Shown piece by piece: positions 21,540-30,746 of a stretch of DNA of 40,489 bases (positions within the stretch are counted from its first letter, which is position 1; the number at the start of each line of letters is the position of its first letter). The stretch is from Chara braunii. Its lineage: Eukaryota; Streptophyta; Charophyceae; Charales; Characeae. A model generated the notes under the pieces. That model saw nothing but the letters and a program-made list of their open reading frames with translations, had not been told where the DNA came from and searched no databases. The stretch lies in the NCBI GenBank assembly GCA_003427395.1, contig BFEA01000837.1:292424-332912 (forward strand), given 5' to 3'. Both the position numbers and the translations under genes were made by a program.

Positions 21540-22060
21540 TATATATCTCTGCCTACGGTTTACCGGGCAGTTCTGTTTGTGACGATATATGTATATTTAA
21601 AATATTTAAAATATATATTCTGTTTTATTTGGCTGTTCCCTTCCTCTTTTCTTTGCCTCTTTGCCTTTTGGCTGAGTGCAAGTGGGTCGATATGACACAT
21701 GGGGGTGGGGGCAGCCGCCGCTCAACCTACATCCACGTGGGCGGCCGTGTACGCAAGAGGTTCTGAACAGGGGGAGTCTTGTAAGGAAGAAGATAAAAAA
21801 ACGAATTCATTTTTTCTTTTTTTCTTTTTTTTCGCTTTTGCGCTCTGATATTCATGTGACAATATATATACATATATGAGTCGGTGAAACTCCGACGAAA
21901 CAGTTTGTCACAGCCCCTCGTTTGTTGTCCTCTTCTCTCTCTCTGCCTACGGTGTTACCAGGCAGTTCTGTTTGTGACGATATATATATATATTTTATCC
22001 CTTTTTTGCGCTCTGATTCACAATGTGACAATATATATATCTGTTTGTGACGATATATAT
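21540..22060 (+). repeat. Cluster of TATA-flanked repeats (family B)
   Basis: CTGCCTACGG-TTACCGGGCAG followed by TTCTGTTTGTGACGATATAT occurs at about 21550 and 21949. The longer unit, TCGGTGAAACTCCGACGAAA plus CAGTTTGTCACAGCCCCTC, starts at 21879. The same family recurs at 24930-25240 and inverted at 25430-25506. Junctions always fall in (TA)n, suggesting insertion at TA-rich targets. Confidence 0.7.
21655..21866 (+). repeat. Interspersed repeat (family C), copy 1
   Basis: CCTCTTTGCCTTTTGGCTG, GGGGGCAGCC-GCGCT-AACC, ATCCACGTGG and TTGCGCTC-GAT...TGTGACAAT recur in the same order at 29798-29995. A shorter version lies at 24857-24965. No coding potential was recognised. Confidence 0.7.
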
Positions 22061-22156
22061 AGATATATAATGGATTTTATATCTGAGTTGTATATGTATT
22101 TATGTATATGACAGTATATCTATATGATTATATGGTTTTATCTATATATATTATAC

Positions 22157-22909
22157 CAGGGCAGCCAACCCGTACGTACGGAGGTCCCCGGGCAGATCTC
22201 CGTACGTACGGGCGTTCGGGGTCCCGTACGGGGTCCGAACCCGACGGCGTTCGGCCCCCACAAAAAAAATATTTCGGGGCCTAAACATAATTGTTTTTTT
22301 CTGTTATTTTTTTTTGTGGGTTCTCTATGACGTGAGGTACATGAATATAAATTTTCAAGTCGTTTGGCTCAGCCAAATAAGAATTAAAAATCGCCAAAGA
22401 TGGCGGTGTCAAAACGTGCTCGCCCACGTTTTTTTTCACGTTTTACTTTTTTGTTTTCACTTCAGTTCGGGGTCTAAACAATTTTATTATTTTTTGAAAC
22501 TTTTTTAGTGGGTTTTGCATTATGTGAAGTACACATCTGTAAATTTTCAGGGCATTTAGCTGTGCCCAAAAAAAAATGATAAATCGCCAAAGATGGCGGT
22601 GTCGAACACGTGCTCGCGCACTCACTAAATTTAGTTCTTTTTTTATTTCTTGTTATTTTTATTATTAGTATTTGTTTTTCGTATTTTATTTTTATTTCAA
22701 ATTTGGTTAGGAGTTTGGATGTAATGCTCAGGCAAATCTTGTTTAATTTATTTTTCTTGATAACAGATCTTTTCTTCAGATTTTTTTGATTATTATTATT
22801 ATTATTATTTTTTTTTTTGGGGTGCGCGTTCTGCCCAAACGGCCGAACGCATCCCCAAGGGGTCCCCTACTTTCGGGCGTTCGGCCCGTCCCGAACGCCG
22901 GTTACCCTG
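22157..22909 (+). mobile_element. Complete non-autonomous hAT-like element (CAGGG termini)
   Basis: 753 bp. The left end reads CAGGGCAGCCAACCCG and the right end is the reverse complement of CAGGGTAACCGGCGTTC. It is flanked by TATTATAC and TATTATGC, an 8-bp duplication with 7 of 8 matches; an 8-bp duplication plus CAGGG ends is typical of hAT elements. GC-rich subterminal GTTCGG/CGTACG blocks lie at both ends. The interior holds two diverged copies of about 160 bp, each ending AAATCGCCAAAGATGGCGGTGTC. No transposase frame is present. Confidence 0.8.
22272..22622 (+). repeat. Internal duplication inside the hAT-like element
   Basis: The copies lie at about 22272-22430 and 22463-22622. Both run from CGGGG-CTAAACA through GTGGGTT and AATTTTCA to CGCCAAAGATGGCGGTGTC and GTGCTCGC. 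CGCCAAAGATGGCG contains CGCC and GGCG arms and could fold as a small hairpin. Confidence 0.75.
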
Positions 22910-22934
22910 TATTATGCAATATATAATATATATG

Positions 22935-22999
22935 CTAGGCTACCAGCCGGGCCGCCCGGGTCCCTGGTGGCCAGGCCGTGCAAGGATCAGGTAAGGTCC

Positions 23000-23034
<35 letters not shown>

Positions 23035-23213
23035 GAAAAATCCGAAAAAAACATATGTTATACAGAAAAATAAACTGAACAACTTTTGCCTCAGGGTCAA
23101 ATCGAAATTCTTCACCAAATTTAGAACAAAAAATCAAATTTAAAAATTCATTATTTTATTTTATTTTTTTTGGCCCGGCCGGGCAAGTGACCCGGGCCAC
23201 TCTGGTAGCCTAG
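22935..23213 (+). mobile_element. hAT-like MITE with CTAGGCTACCAG ends, copy 1
   Basis: 279 bp bounded by perfect 12-bp inverted repeats CTAGGCTACCAG and CTGGTAGCCTAG, with GC-rich subterminal GGCCCGG blocks. The core (TGTTATACAGAAAAATAAAC, ACAACTTTTGCCTCAGGGTC) is shared with the copies at 24545-24790 and 39858-40073. Flanks TATATATG and ACTATACG match only 5 of 8, so its own target duplication is doubtful. Confidence 0.75.
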
Positions 23214-24305
23214 ACTATACGACTAATCCATCAAAGGTTGCTCAAACCTTAACTACTACTGACAGCCCTAAGAAACAAGAACAATTTTAAACTCAATAAG
23301 CAAGAAAATTCAGTAAAGGTTGGTCAAACCCTAAATACCAATCTGAACAATTTGAAATCATAGTTTATACCGTAGGTGCCTGAAGCCGGTGTTCCCTGCG
23401 AGCAAGATGCGAAGTCGGCAATCTATGCACTAAACACTTGGAATCGCCAGCTGCAAACACCATTATTATGAAGAACTTACAACCGTAACAGAAGAGAAGC
23501 GCAACCGTAATCACTCGCAGAACAAAATCTACAAAGTATGGTGAACACAATCAATAATCTGTCAAAGATCCAAAGATCCGGAGGTTCTGAGCAACACCAC
23601 GTCCGAAGCAGGAGTATAGGCAACAGTGGACAAAACCCAGTCATGGCTGAAGCCCTGGCTGAAGCATTTTGTCAGCATCGGTGGGCAATACCAGTCGCAG
23701 TGTGAAGTCCATCTTCTCTCTCCCATAAGTCGACGTTTGTCGATGTACTCTCTTCCTTCGCCTCTAGCTCTTCGTCCAGATGAAACTGCATCCCCGGCAG
23801 GTCAACCGTGTTCCGTATCTATAATCAGAGGGCAAAGCCCCTGATCAGGTGATAATACTGATATGCACGACGCGCAGATCCTGCCCGTTGACCGACCCCA
23901 CATCTCCCCCTTCCTTCCTCGGTCAAACTAGGATTACCGACTGTCGTCGGCCAAGACCAGTCATGGCAGGTGCATGGTTATGCCCCCTTGAAGCATGCCC
24001 CCTTGAAGCGGTATCCACCTCAGCGCCCACGCGCTCTATCGCCTCTCCGCTCCCACCACTCCCAACAGCAAGCTCTGGCTAGGCGCAGCCAATTTCACTA
24101 CCCCTGTGCTATCCCCCGCTGCCTGCGCGTCGCAGTAAAGAAGGTAACTTAAAGGATAGTGGTGACTGGTCTGGGGATTGTGGAGCCAATGGGTGGGAGT
24201 GTTTTTTTTTTTTTTTTTTTTATATGTGTCCTCGCCCATTTTTAACTTTTCCTCTGGATGCGACTGCCTAAAACCCCTTATTAACGGCAAGAACAGAAAA
24301 AAATG
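23214..24305 (+). other. Unassigned sequence between two hAT-like copies
   Basis: About 1.1 kb of mixed composition. A direct repeat AAAGGTTG-TCAAACC occurs at 23234 and 23316, and CCCCCTTGAAGC occurs twice near 23980-24010. Short frames exist on both strands, but none is protein-like enough to report. Confidence 0.45.
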
Positions 24306-24314
24306 ACTTCTTCA

Positions 24315-24441
24315 GTCCTTCGGGACATCTGTTAAAATTGGAACGATGCAGAGAAGGGTATAATTAGCATGGCCCCTGCGCAAGGATGACACACAAAAAT
24401 AGAGAAATCTTCCATACAAAAAAAATAAAAAAAATAAAAAA
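24315..24441 (+). pseudogene. U6 snRNA retropseudogene 1
   Basis: The body begins GTCCTTCGGGACATCTGTTA and carries TTGGAACGATGCAGAGAAG, TTAGCATGGCCCCTGCGCAA and GGATGACAC: the 5' stem-loop, ACAGAGA-equivalent (here GCAGAGA) and catalytic region of spliceosomal U6. It has a small insertion (GGGTATAATTAG) and a damaged 3' end. An A-rich tail (aaaaaaaataaaaaaaataaaa) follows. It is flanked by a perfect 9-bp target duplication ACTTCTTCA (24306-24314 and 24442-24450). No USE/TATA promoter or T-run terminator accompanies it, so it is a LINE-type retroposed copy, not a working gene. Confidence 0.92.
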
Positions 24442-24544
24442 ACTTCTTCAACAACGTATCTAGACGCCGTGGTAGGCATGTACATAGTCTGTCCTCCACC
24501 ATGTCACCGCCCTCCCCACCATTTCCACCAGAGGCAGTCCAGAG

Positions 24545-24589
<45 letters not shown>

Positions 24590-24790
24590 NAAAAAAAAAA
24601 AAAAACTGAAAAAAAACTATGTTATGCAGAAAAATAAACTGAACAACTTTTGCCTCAGGGTCACATCGAAATTCGTCACCAAATTTAAAATAAAAAATAA
24701 AATTCAAATATATATATATTTTTAATTATTTATTTATTTATTATTTTGGCCCGGCCGGGCAAGTGACCCCGGGCCACTCTGGTAGCCTAG
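24545..24790 (+). mobile_element. hAT-like MITE, copy 2 (left end missing)
   Basis: The right two-thirds match copy 1 (GTTATGCAGAAAAATAAACT, GGCCCGGCCGGGCAAGTGAC, CTGGTAGCCTAG). The left end is replaced by a long T-run, one N (24590) and an A-run. The N is probably a forced join, so the left half may be missing from the assembly. The right flank is TATATATG. Confidence 0.7.
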
Positions 24791-24929
24791 TATATATGTA
24801 TAAATATATAATATTATTAATATATATATGTATAAATATATAATATATATCTATAGGAGTTATAAGGAAGAAGATAAAAAATTGAATTCAATTTTCCCTG
24901 TTTTTCTTTTCTTCTTTTTTTCCTTTTTT

Positions 24930-25240
24930 TCCGCATTTGCGCTCTGATATTTTTGTGACAATATATTGTATTATCCTCTTCTCCCTCTCTGCCTACGGTT
25001 TCCTACGGTTTACCGGGCAGCTCTGTTTGACGATATATATATTAATTGATATAGTTTTGAAAACGGATTTTATATATTTGAGTTTTATTCTATTTATAAT
25101 TTATGTATATGAGATTATATCAGTCGGTGAAACTCCGACGAAACAGTTTGTCACAGCCCCTCCCTCCTTGGTTGTTGTCCTCTTCTCCCTCGCTCCCCCT
25201 CTGCCTACGGTTTACCGGGCAGCTCTGTTTGATTTTATTA
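24930..25240 (+). repeat. Family B repeats, second cluster
   Basis: TTTACCGGGCAGCTCTGTTTGA occurs at about 25008 and 25210. TCGGTGAAACTCCGACGAAA with CAGTTTGTCACAGCCCCTC starts at 25123. The layout matches 21540-22060, with (TA)n between units. The family C tail (24857-24965) is directly upstream. Confidence 0.7.
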
Positions 25241-25429
25241 TTTTATATAATAATCTGTAGAGTTTTTAAAATGGATTTTATATATTTGCGTTTTATATGT
25301 ATGTATATATGTGTTTGACAGCATATTTATGTATGTTTACATAAGCAACATAAATGTATTTTTGGACCTTTTCTGAATTTATGACGATATAATAAAATAA
25401 ATTATTATGTTTGTCATAAATTCTGATCT

Positions 25430-25506
25430 GCACGCTGAACCGTCGGGCAGAGAGGGAGAAGAGCACAACAAACGAGGGGCAGTGACATTTCACCGAAGTT
25501 TCATTG
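25430..25506 (-). repeat. Family B repeat, inverted copy
   Basis: GGGCAGAGAGGGAGAAGAGC, ACAACAAACGAGGGGC and TTTCACCGA are the reverse complement of the unit at 25123-25222, with substitutions and a gap. Confidence 0.6.
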
Positions 25507-26225
25507 AATCTTCAGGAGGCTTTATATACTTCTCAAACTTTGTACCGTTTCTCAATTTTTGTTTTTTTGTTTTTGCGTCATCCTTGCGCGGAGCCCATGG
25601 TAATTTTCTCTGCATCGGTCAAATTTCATCGTATAAACCCTTTATGTAAATTTATGTGCTTATTACTGTATTTATCAGGAGCTTTTCCCCCCCCCCCTAA
25701 ATTTCGAAAACGAAAAAAAAATAAAATTCGAAAACGAAAAAAAGTTAAATCTTACGACCTAGAGGTAGTATTATCAAAGAGAATTGTAATTATGTTGACA
25801 CTTACTTTATTATCGTTTTTACCGCCCGATGTAAATTCGGACAAAAAAAATTGCAGCGCGTTTGATTTGCTTTTTTTTTTTTTTTTTTTTTTTTTGCGGG
25901 CGCGTGTGGGCTTTAGTCGAACCGATTTTGACCTAAAAAAAAAGAAATTTATTTTTTGTCAATTTTCAAATTTGGATGTGTGCGCAATCAGTCAGCCAAA
26001 ATTTCCAACTCGATTCCTGCCTGATGAACCGAAACGGCATCGCATTTCTCCCAATTTCATTTCTCCCAATTTTCTTCCCAAAGAAAGGAGTATTATACTG
26101 GCTAGGTGTTTTCCCTCCCTTTACTTTTTTTTTTTTTTTTTTTTTCCCTCCCTTTACTTTTCTCCTTACCTTCAAAAAAATAAAATGAAGTGACGTAAAA
26201 AAAAAAAAAAAAAGAATTGAGGTCA
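25507..26225 (+). other. Low-complexity AT-rich stretch
   Basis: C-, A- and T-homopolymers and a duplicated CCCTCCCTTTACTTTT block (26113 and 26147). A long plus-strand frame here is compositional (Phe/Lys-rich) and not reported as a gene. Confidence 0.5.
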
Positions 26226-26323
26226 GTCCTTTAGGACATACGTCGAAGTTGGAACGATACAGAGAAGGTTAAGATGGCACCTGCGCAAGGATAAATCGAC
26301 AAATGGTAAAAAAAAATAAAACA
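26226..26323 (+). pseudogene. U6 snRNA retropseudogene 2 (internal deletion)
   Basis: It starts GTCCTTTAGGACATACGTCG, retains GTTGGAACGATACAGAGAAG and ACCTGCGCAAGGAT, then skips the GACACGCA segment to TAAATCGACAAATGG. An A-rich tail (aaaaaaaaataaaacaaaac) follows. Only a weak target repeat (TTGAGG) is visible. It is more diverged than the other two U6 copies. Confidence 0.85.
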
Positions 26324-26637
26324 AAACTTGAGAGGTTGAGGGGGGGTTATAGAACCGAGGCTGGAGGGGAAAAAAAAAAAACTAGAAAATTGAGAAGGGA
26401 AAAGAGTTGTGGATGTCGCTGTCTGACGAGTCACCCTCACCTTCCCTCCATTTTCTTGGCGAAAAGGGAAAAAAAAAACAGAAGGCACCATCGAAAGAAA
26501 AAAAGAAAGCACCTTCACTCCGTCAATCTCTCTCATCTGCAGTTTCGGTTCCTCCCACCCCCCCCTGCGAGAAATGCTGCTCAAACAGGGGGAAAAAAAG
26601 AAAATGATGGTCTGCTTAATTTTGGGGAGAAGAGTAG

Positions 26638-26639
<2 letters not shown>

Positions 26640-26689
<50 letters not shown>

Positions 26690-26690
26690 G
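26640..26690 (+). repeat. (GA)n microsatellite
   Basis: About 24 GA dinucleotides. Confidence 0.95.
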
Positions 26691-26805
26691 GTTTTCATCT
26701 CTTGTGTCACGGTTCCAATCGGGGAGAGAGAGAGGATGATAGAAATAGGGTTTTTTCTTTCCCCCCACCTACAACATATGTTTGTTGGTTGGTTGTGTGT
26801 GTTGT

Positions 26806-27300
26806 GAGCGCGCGCGCGCGTGTGTGTGTGTGTGNNNNNNNNNNNNNNNNNNNNNNNNNNNNNNNNNNNNNNNNNNNNNNNNNNNNNNNNNNNNNNNNNN
26901 NNNNNNNNNNNNNNNNNNNNNNNNNNNNNNNNNNNNNNNNNNNNNNNNNNNNNNNNNNNNNNNNNNNNNNNNNNNNNNNNNNNNNNNNNNNNNNNNNNNN
27001 NNNNNNNNNNNNNNNNNNNNNNNNNNNNNNNNNNNNNNNNNNNNNNNNNNNNNNNNNNNNNNNNNNNNNNNNNNNNNNNNNNNNNNNNNNNNNNNNNNNN
27101 NNNNNNNNNNNNNNNNNNNNNNNNNNNNNNNNNNNNNNNNNNNNNNNNNNNNNNNNNNNNNNNNNNNNNNNNNNNNNNNNNNNNNNNNNNNNNNNNNNNN
27201 NNNNNNNNNNNNNNNNNNNNNNNNNNNNNNNNNNNNNNNNNNNNNNNNNNNNNNNNNNNNNNNNNNNNNNNNNNNNNNNNNNNNNNNNNNNNNNNNNNNN

Positions 27301-27360
<60 letters not shown>
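26806..27360 (+). other. Assembly gap between (CG/GT)n and (GA)n
   Basis: 466 Ns (26835-27300) separate a GCGCGC/(GT)n run on the left from a 60-bp (GA)n run on the right. Gap size may be nominal. Confidence 0.97.
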
Positions 27361-27363
<3 letters not shown>

Positions 27364-27826
27364 CGAGGCTATATGAGAGCGCTTACCGCGTAGCCATTGA
27401 TTAATTGTGTGTACTTGTGTATTTGTGCATTTGTCCATTTGTATATTTGTGTCTGTTGCATGTGTGATAGGGTATAGGTCGAGGCGACAGGGTGAGAGAC
27501 CAGATACGTTGGTGATTCGTGGGTTGCCATGCAGATGGTTGGTGGAGCCTCGAGTTTCCTCAAAGCCGTCCGTTCTGGTCACACACACCATCTTCTCGAG
27601 CTTTGGAACCATTCGGTGTGTGCTCAAGTTTTTTCTTTTTCTTCTCATCAACCTTCAACGTCACTCGCCCATTCATTTGCCTTGCCAACATGCATCACAT
27701 CAGTACTATGCACTTTTTTTCTTTTATAACATATTTATTTATTAATATATTAATAATATTATTAGTTTTTCTTATTTTTTTAATAAATCTGTCTTCTCCT
27801 CATCGGGGGGGCAGCTATATCCACAT

Positions 27827-28048
27827 TTGAAAGGGAAAGGATGGACTGTATTAAAAAAATAAAAATTCCGTATTGGGAAAGAGGCAAAGGGAAGCAAATT
27901 GTTAAAAAAAAAAAAAAAAAAATAGGGAAATCAAAGGGAAAGGGAAGGGGAAGGGGAAGGTTCTTAAAAAAAAAAAAAGAGGAAGGGGGAGGAGGAGGGG
28001 GGAAGGGAGAAGGAGAAGGGAAGGAGAGGGGAGGAGAAGTAGGAAGAG
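27827..28048 (+). repeat. Polypurine tract
   Basis: Almost all A/G for about 200 bases with AAAGGGAAAGGGG mirror-type units. It overlaps the far end of weak minus-strand frames, which become Phe/Pro/Ser low complexity here. Such tracts can form triplex DNA. Confidence 0.8.
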
Positions 28049-28351
28049 GATGATGCACGGACCCGCGAAGCATACGTCGAAACCACTGTGTAAGACGAGT
28101 TATATGGACAGGGTGTCGACGCTGGCGAGCACGAATGTAAGAAAAGTCCATTCACGTGCCAATGTCGATGGGACAAGGCCACGGGAAATCAAATGGCGGA
28201 CAAGCATGGTTGCCGCAGTAGTTCTGAAATCAAATCATATGCCAATTGTCACAAATCTGCTCAAACTGCGTACTAAGCTGGCCGGTGAACACACCTGCAG
28301 GCTGATGAGATGGAATGTTCGACGTCGCGCACTAGCATATCGTATAAGTTA
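28049..28351 (-). other. Possible decayed minus-strand coding sequence
   Basis: Minus-strand frames read protein-like pieces (ACPPFDFPWPCPIDIGT; RRHPVHITRLTQWFRRMLRG) in one register with stops between them. No family was recognised. It sits head-to-head with the gene at 28585 across the 28352-28532 hairpin. It could be a remnant of a gene or element, or chance. Confidence 0.25.
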
Positions 28352-28532
28352 AACAGGAGAATCCCATGCAACAGTCTTATCAAACACACTCAATCGGACA
28401 GATCCGTCTGCTCGTGTCTGCGGCTGATGGCTCGTGCACCTTTTTAGGATAGGAGCGGAACTGCAGACACAAGCAGACGGATCTGTCCGATTGAGTGTGT
28501 TTGATAAGACTGCTGCATGGGATTTTCCTGTT
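28352..28532. repeat. 70-bp near-perfect hairpin (pre-miRNA-like or fold-back)
   Basis: The left arm 28352-28421 and right arm 28463-28532 are reverse complements with only three differences in 70 positions, separated by about 41 bases. The arms include CAGTCTTATCAAACACACTC and AATCGGACAGATCCGTCTGC. One difference is a G:U-compatible pair. The stem length suits a plant or algal small-RNA precursor or the core of a recent inverted duplication. Confidence 0.85.
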
Positions 28533-28584
28533 ATTCTCTCCTCCTCCCAGTCCCCCTTCCTCTCAATGTCGTGTTGATGCTAAT

Positions 28585-29552
28585 ATGCGGGGTTCTTTGT
28601 CTTACCGACAGCCTGCTCTGCCACGTCGATGGCATTTGTCATTTACCCCGCCAGATCAGATCTGGCTTTCCAGTGGTGACCGACTCGGATCTGCAGGCAG
28701 ACCTACCAAATGTTTGTGGTTTGACAGCCACAAATGTCTGCCTACATCAATGGCTTATCAGTGTCAATGTTATACTGCATCTCAATTTGTTGCGATTGCT
28801 TATCAGCTTGACGCTGTTGGAAATCAGTTGTGTTGTATGACCATAATGGTCCGCCTCCTGAGGGTAGGGAGTAACTATACTCTACCTCAGGGGCCTTTAC
28901 TGTAAATGTCTTACGGTTAGCGTTCCATGGTCGCCACCTTCTTTTAATGCATCATGCGACGTCAGGCGGTGACTTCAATAACCATCCTCATATTTCTGCC
29001 TGCATTTTACACAGACCCGGGCATTATATGGCACTCATTCGTGCAGCTGCCGAGTGGGAGCTGTGGGATGGGACGATGAGTCAGGCTATTTTCAACGTAA
29101 ATGAATTTTTGTGTGGATTGGCGAATCATACTTTATTCTGGATGATTGAACGACTCTCGTGTGACACCTGTCGGGACAGAGACGCGGTGCGCTTTGGCTG
29201 TGGAATGCATCATCTATGCCATAGCCATTATCAATCTATTGCGACTGCCGCCGTCTGTACTGAAGGGTGTCCAACATTTCCTCGTTGTACACATCCCTAT
29301 TACCCAGATATACATTGTCCCTTTTGTGCCCAAGGCCGCTATCAGAACTGCATGATGCCGCACTGTGATGAACGTCCTTCTGTTCTTTTGACATGTGGAC
29401 AACATGTCCTCTGTCGGGACTGTTTTGATGGGATGGTTCGCGCTAGCCGTCCTGCTGAATGCCGTGCTGGCGCAGCTCTCCTTAGGTATCGTTGTGAACA
29501 TCGACGTCATCCTCACCGTAGCTGTCTTATCTGCCGAGGTGGGGACAGATAA
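28585..29552 (+). CDS. Double-RING Cys/His-rich protein, possible papain-like N-terminus
   Basis: Two overlapping frames together give about 322 codons: 28585-28890 and about 28891-29552. They would join if a run of four Gs at 28890-28893 had five, so this is either a sequencing error or a frameshift mutation. Counting from ATG 28947, the first RING-like motif is C72-x2-C75-x9-C85-x2-H88-x2-C91-x2-H94...C124-x2-C127. The second is C135-x4-C140-x9-C150-x2-H153-x2-C156-x2-C159...C193-x2-C196. The inner spacing (9,2,2,2) is identical, suggesting tandem duplication. Before them, SACILHRPGHYMALI...EWELWDG resembles the His box plus following strand of papain-like deubiquitinases. That is a motif-level impression only. 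RING domains usually act in E3 ubiquitin ligases. No introns are seen, and an A-rich stretch follows the stop (TAA 29550), so a retrogene is possible. Confidence 0.55.
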
Positions 29553-29579
29553 AGCCTTCGACACTACTGACAGATACAG

Positions 29580-29670
29580 AGTTAAAGAAAAAAAGAAAAA
29601 AAGAAAAAAGGAATAAAAGGAGAAAAGGAAAAAAAAAAGAAAAAAGAAAAAAGAAAAAAAAAAAAAAAAT
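29580..29670 (+). repeat. A-rich tract after the double-RING frame
   Basis: AAAAAGAAAAAAAG-type sequence for about 90 bases beginning 28 bases after the stop. It could be a retroposition tail or simple low complexity. No target duplication was found. Confidence 0.6.
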
Positions 29671-29797
29671 GTTGATCTGTGGGATGTGCTATTTGCTTTG
29701 TGACAATTGGATTATCTGTGGGATGTGTCATTTGCTTTGTTTGACTGATAGGCTTTCTTTCCCTGTCAGGTTTGGTTTCCTCCTCCTCTTCTTTACC

Positions 29798-29995
29798 TCT
29801 TTGCCTTTTGGCTGTGTGCAAGTGAGTCCTTGTGACACTTGGGGATGGGGGCAGCCAGCGCTGAACCTGTCATCCACGTGGCTGGCCTTGTACGTAAGAG
29901 GTGATGAACAGGTGGGGCTTTCCTTCCTTACTTCTTTTCGTTTTCTTGTTTTGTCATTTTCCACCATTGCGCTCCGATTCACAGTGTGACAATGT
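29798..29995 (+). repeat. Interspersed repeat (family C), copy 2
   Basis: It matches 21655-21866 in order and orientation, ending TTGCGCTCCGATTCACAGTG + TGACAAT. Confidence 0.7.
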
Positions 29996-30004
29996 ATTTA
30001 TCTG

Positions 30005-30300
30005 GCATGCATGATTTCACAACGCTATCACAACTGCCACACATTATTTCACAAGGCTATCAGAACTGAATGTCTGTGACCGCAGTTTTATGTCCAGTTC
30101 ACTCCGGTTATAACTTCGAGCGGTTAGCAGCTCATCCCATTACACAACTGGCACGCATGATTTTCTACAAGGCTCTCACAAAACTGAATGTATCTGACCG
30201 AAGTTTCATGTCCAGTTCACTCCACTTATACCTGATACACAAGTTGTGAGAGCCTTGTAACAATCAATCATGCTTGTGAGAGCATTTCTAAAAAGTCAGA
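30005..30300 (+). repeat. About 118-bp direct repeat plus inverted part
   Basis: CTGAATGT-TCTGACCG-AGTTT-ATGTCCAGTTCACTCC occurs at about 30067 and 30185. GAGAGCCTTGTAACAATCAA (30247) is inverted relative to ACAAGGCTCTCACAA (30168). The end TTGTGAGAGCATTTCTAA recurs near 31285. Confidence 0.65.
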
Positions 30301-30304
30301 TACC

Positions 30305-30410
30305 AACACGAGCCTAGTTCAGTTGGTACACCCATGAACCGTTGAAATACATACCTGCGTTCAAATCCGTCTGGACGTCTGGACCTTGATGAATGAAAGT
30401 CAGCTACCAC
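30305..30410 (+). mobile_element. tRNA-derived SINE-like sequence 1
   Basis: The A-box-like CCTAGTTCAGTTGG (30313-30326) and B-box-like GCGTTCAAATCC (30357-30368) are spaced as in a tRNA. CGTCTGGACCTT-ATGAATG follows, shared with the copy at 31085. The tRNA cloverleaf is degraded, so this is a SINE head rather than a tRNA gene. Confidence 0.65.
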
Positions 30411-30740
30411 TAGATTGCCCTCGGGGTTCAACCAAGGGCTGGCTATTCCCAGTGATCCCCTTTCACGACGAGCTTGAGTCTTCGCAGCGAGTTCTTCACT
30501 ACGAGTATCTTCGACGGCGTTGAATAAGTCGTGCCCGTCTTGTTGTGGACTTCTACAACATCTCATTTATTTGACATATTGATTGTACAAATGAGCAGTT
30601 CATACGGTGACTGAAACGGTCGCCCCAAAGATAAGAAAATGTCCAACTCTAATCTGAAACAGCGATTGTGAAAACTGCCTGCACACTGTATTCGGTTACC
30701 GTCAATATTTTTTTCTTCTTCATGTTTTTTTTTTTTTTTT
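30411..30740 (+). other. Unassigned sequence after SINE 1
   Basis: It may include the body of the SINE. A short minus-strand frame (30288-30566) runs through the tRNA-like part and is not credible. A T-run at 30725-30746 leads into the next element. Confidence 0.4.
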
Positions 30741-30746
30741 TTTTTT

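Noticed and set aside
26303-27651. Frames of more than 300 codons over the gap
   Set aside because: Mostly translation of Ns and (GA)n.
30313-30368. Functional tRNA gene
   Set aside because: The A- and B-box-like motifs are present but the cloverleaf stems do not close and the same body recurs at 31085, so it is a SINE head.
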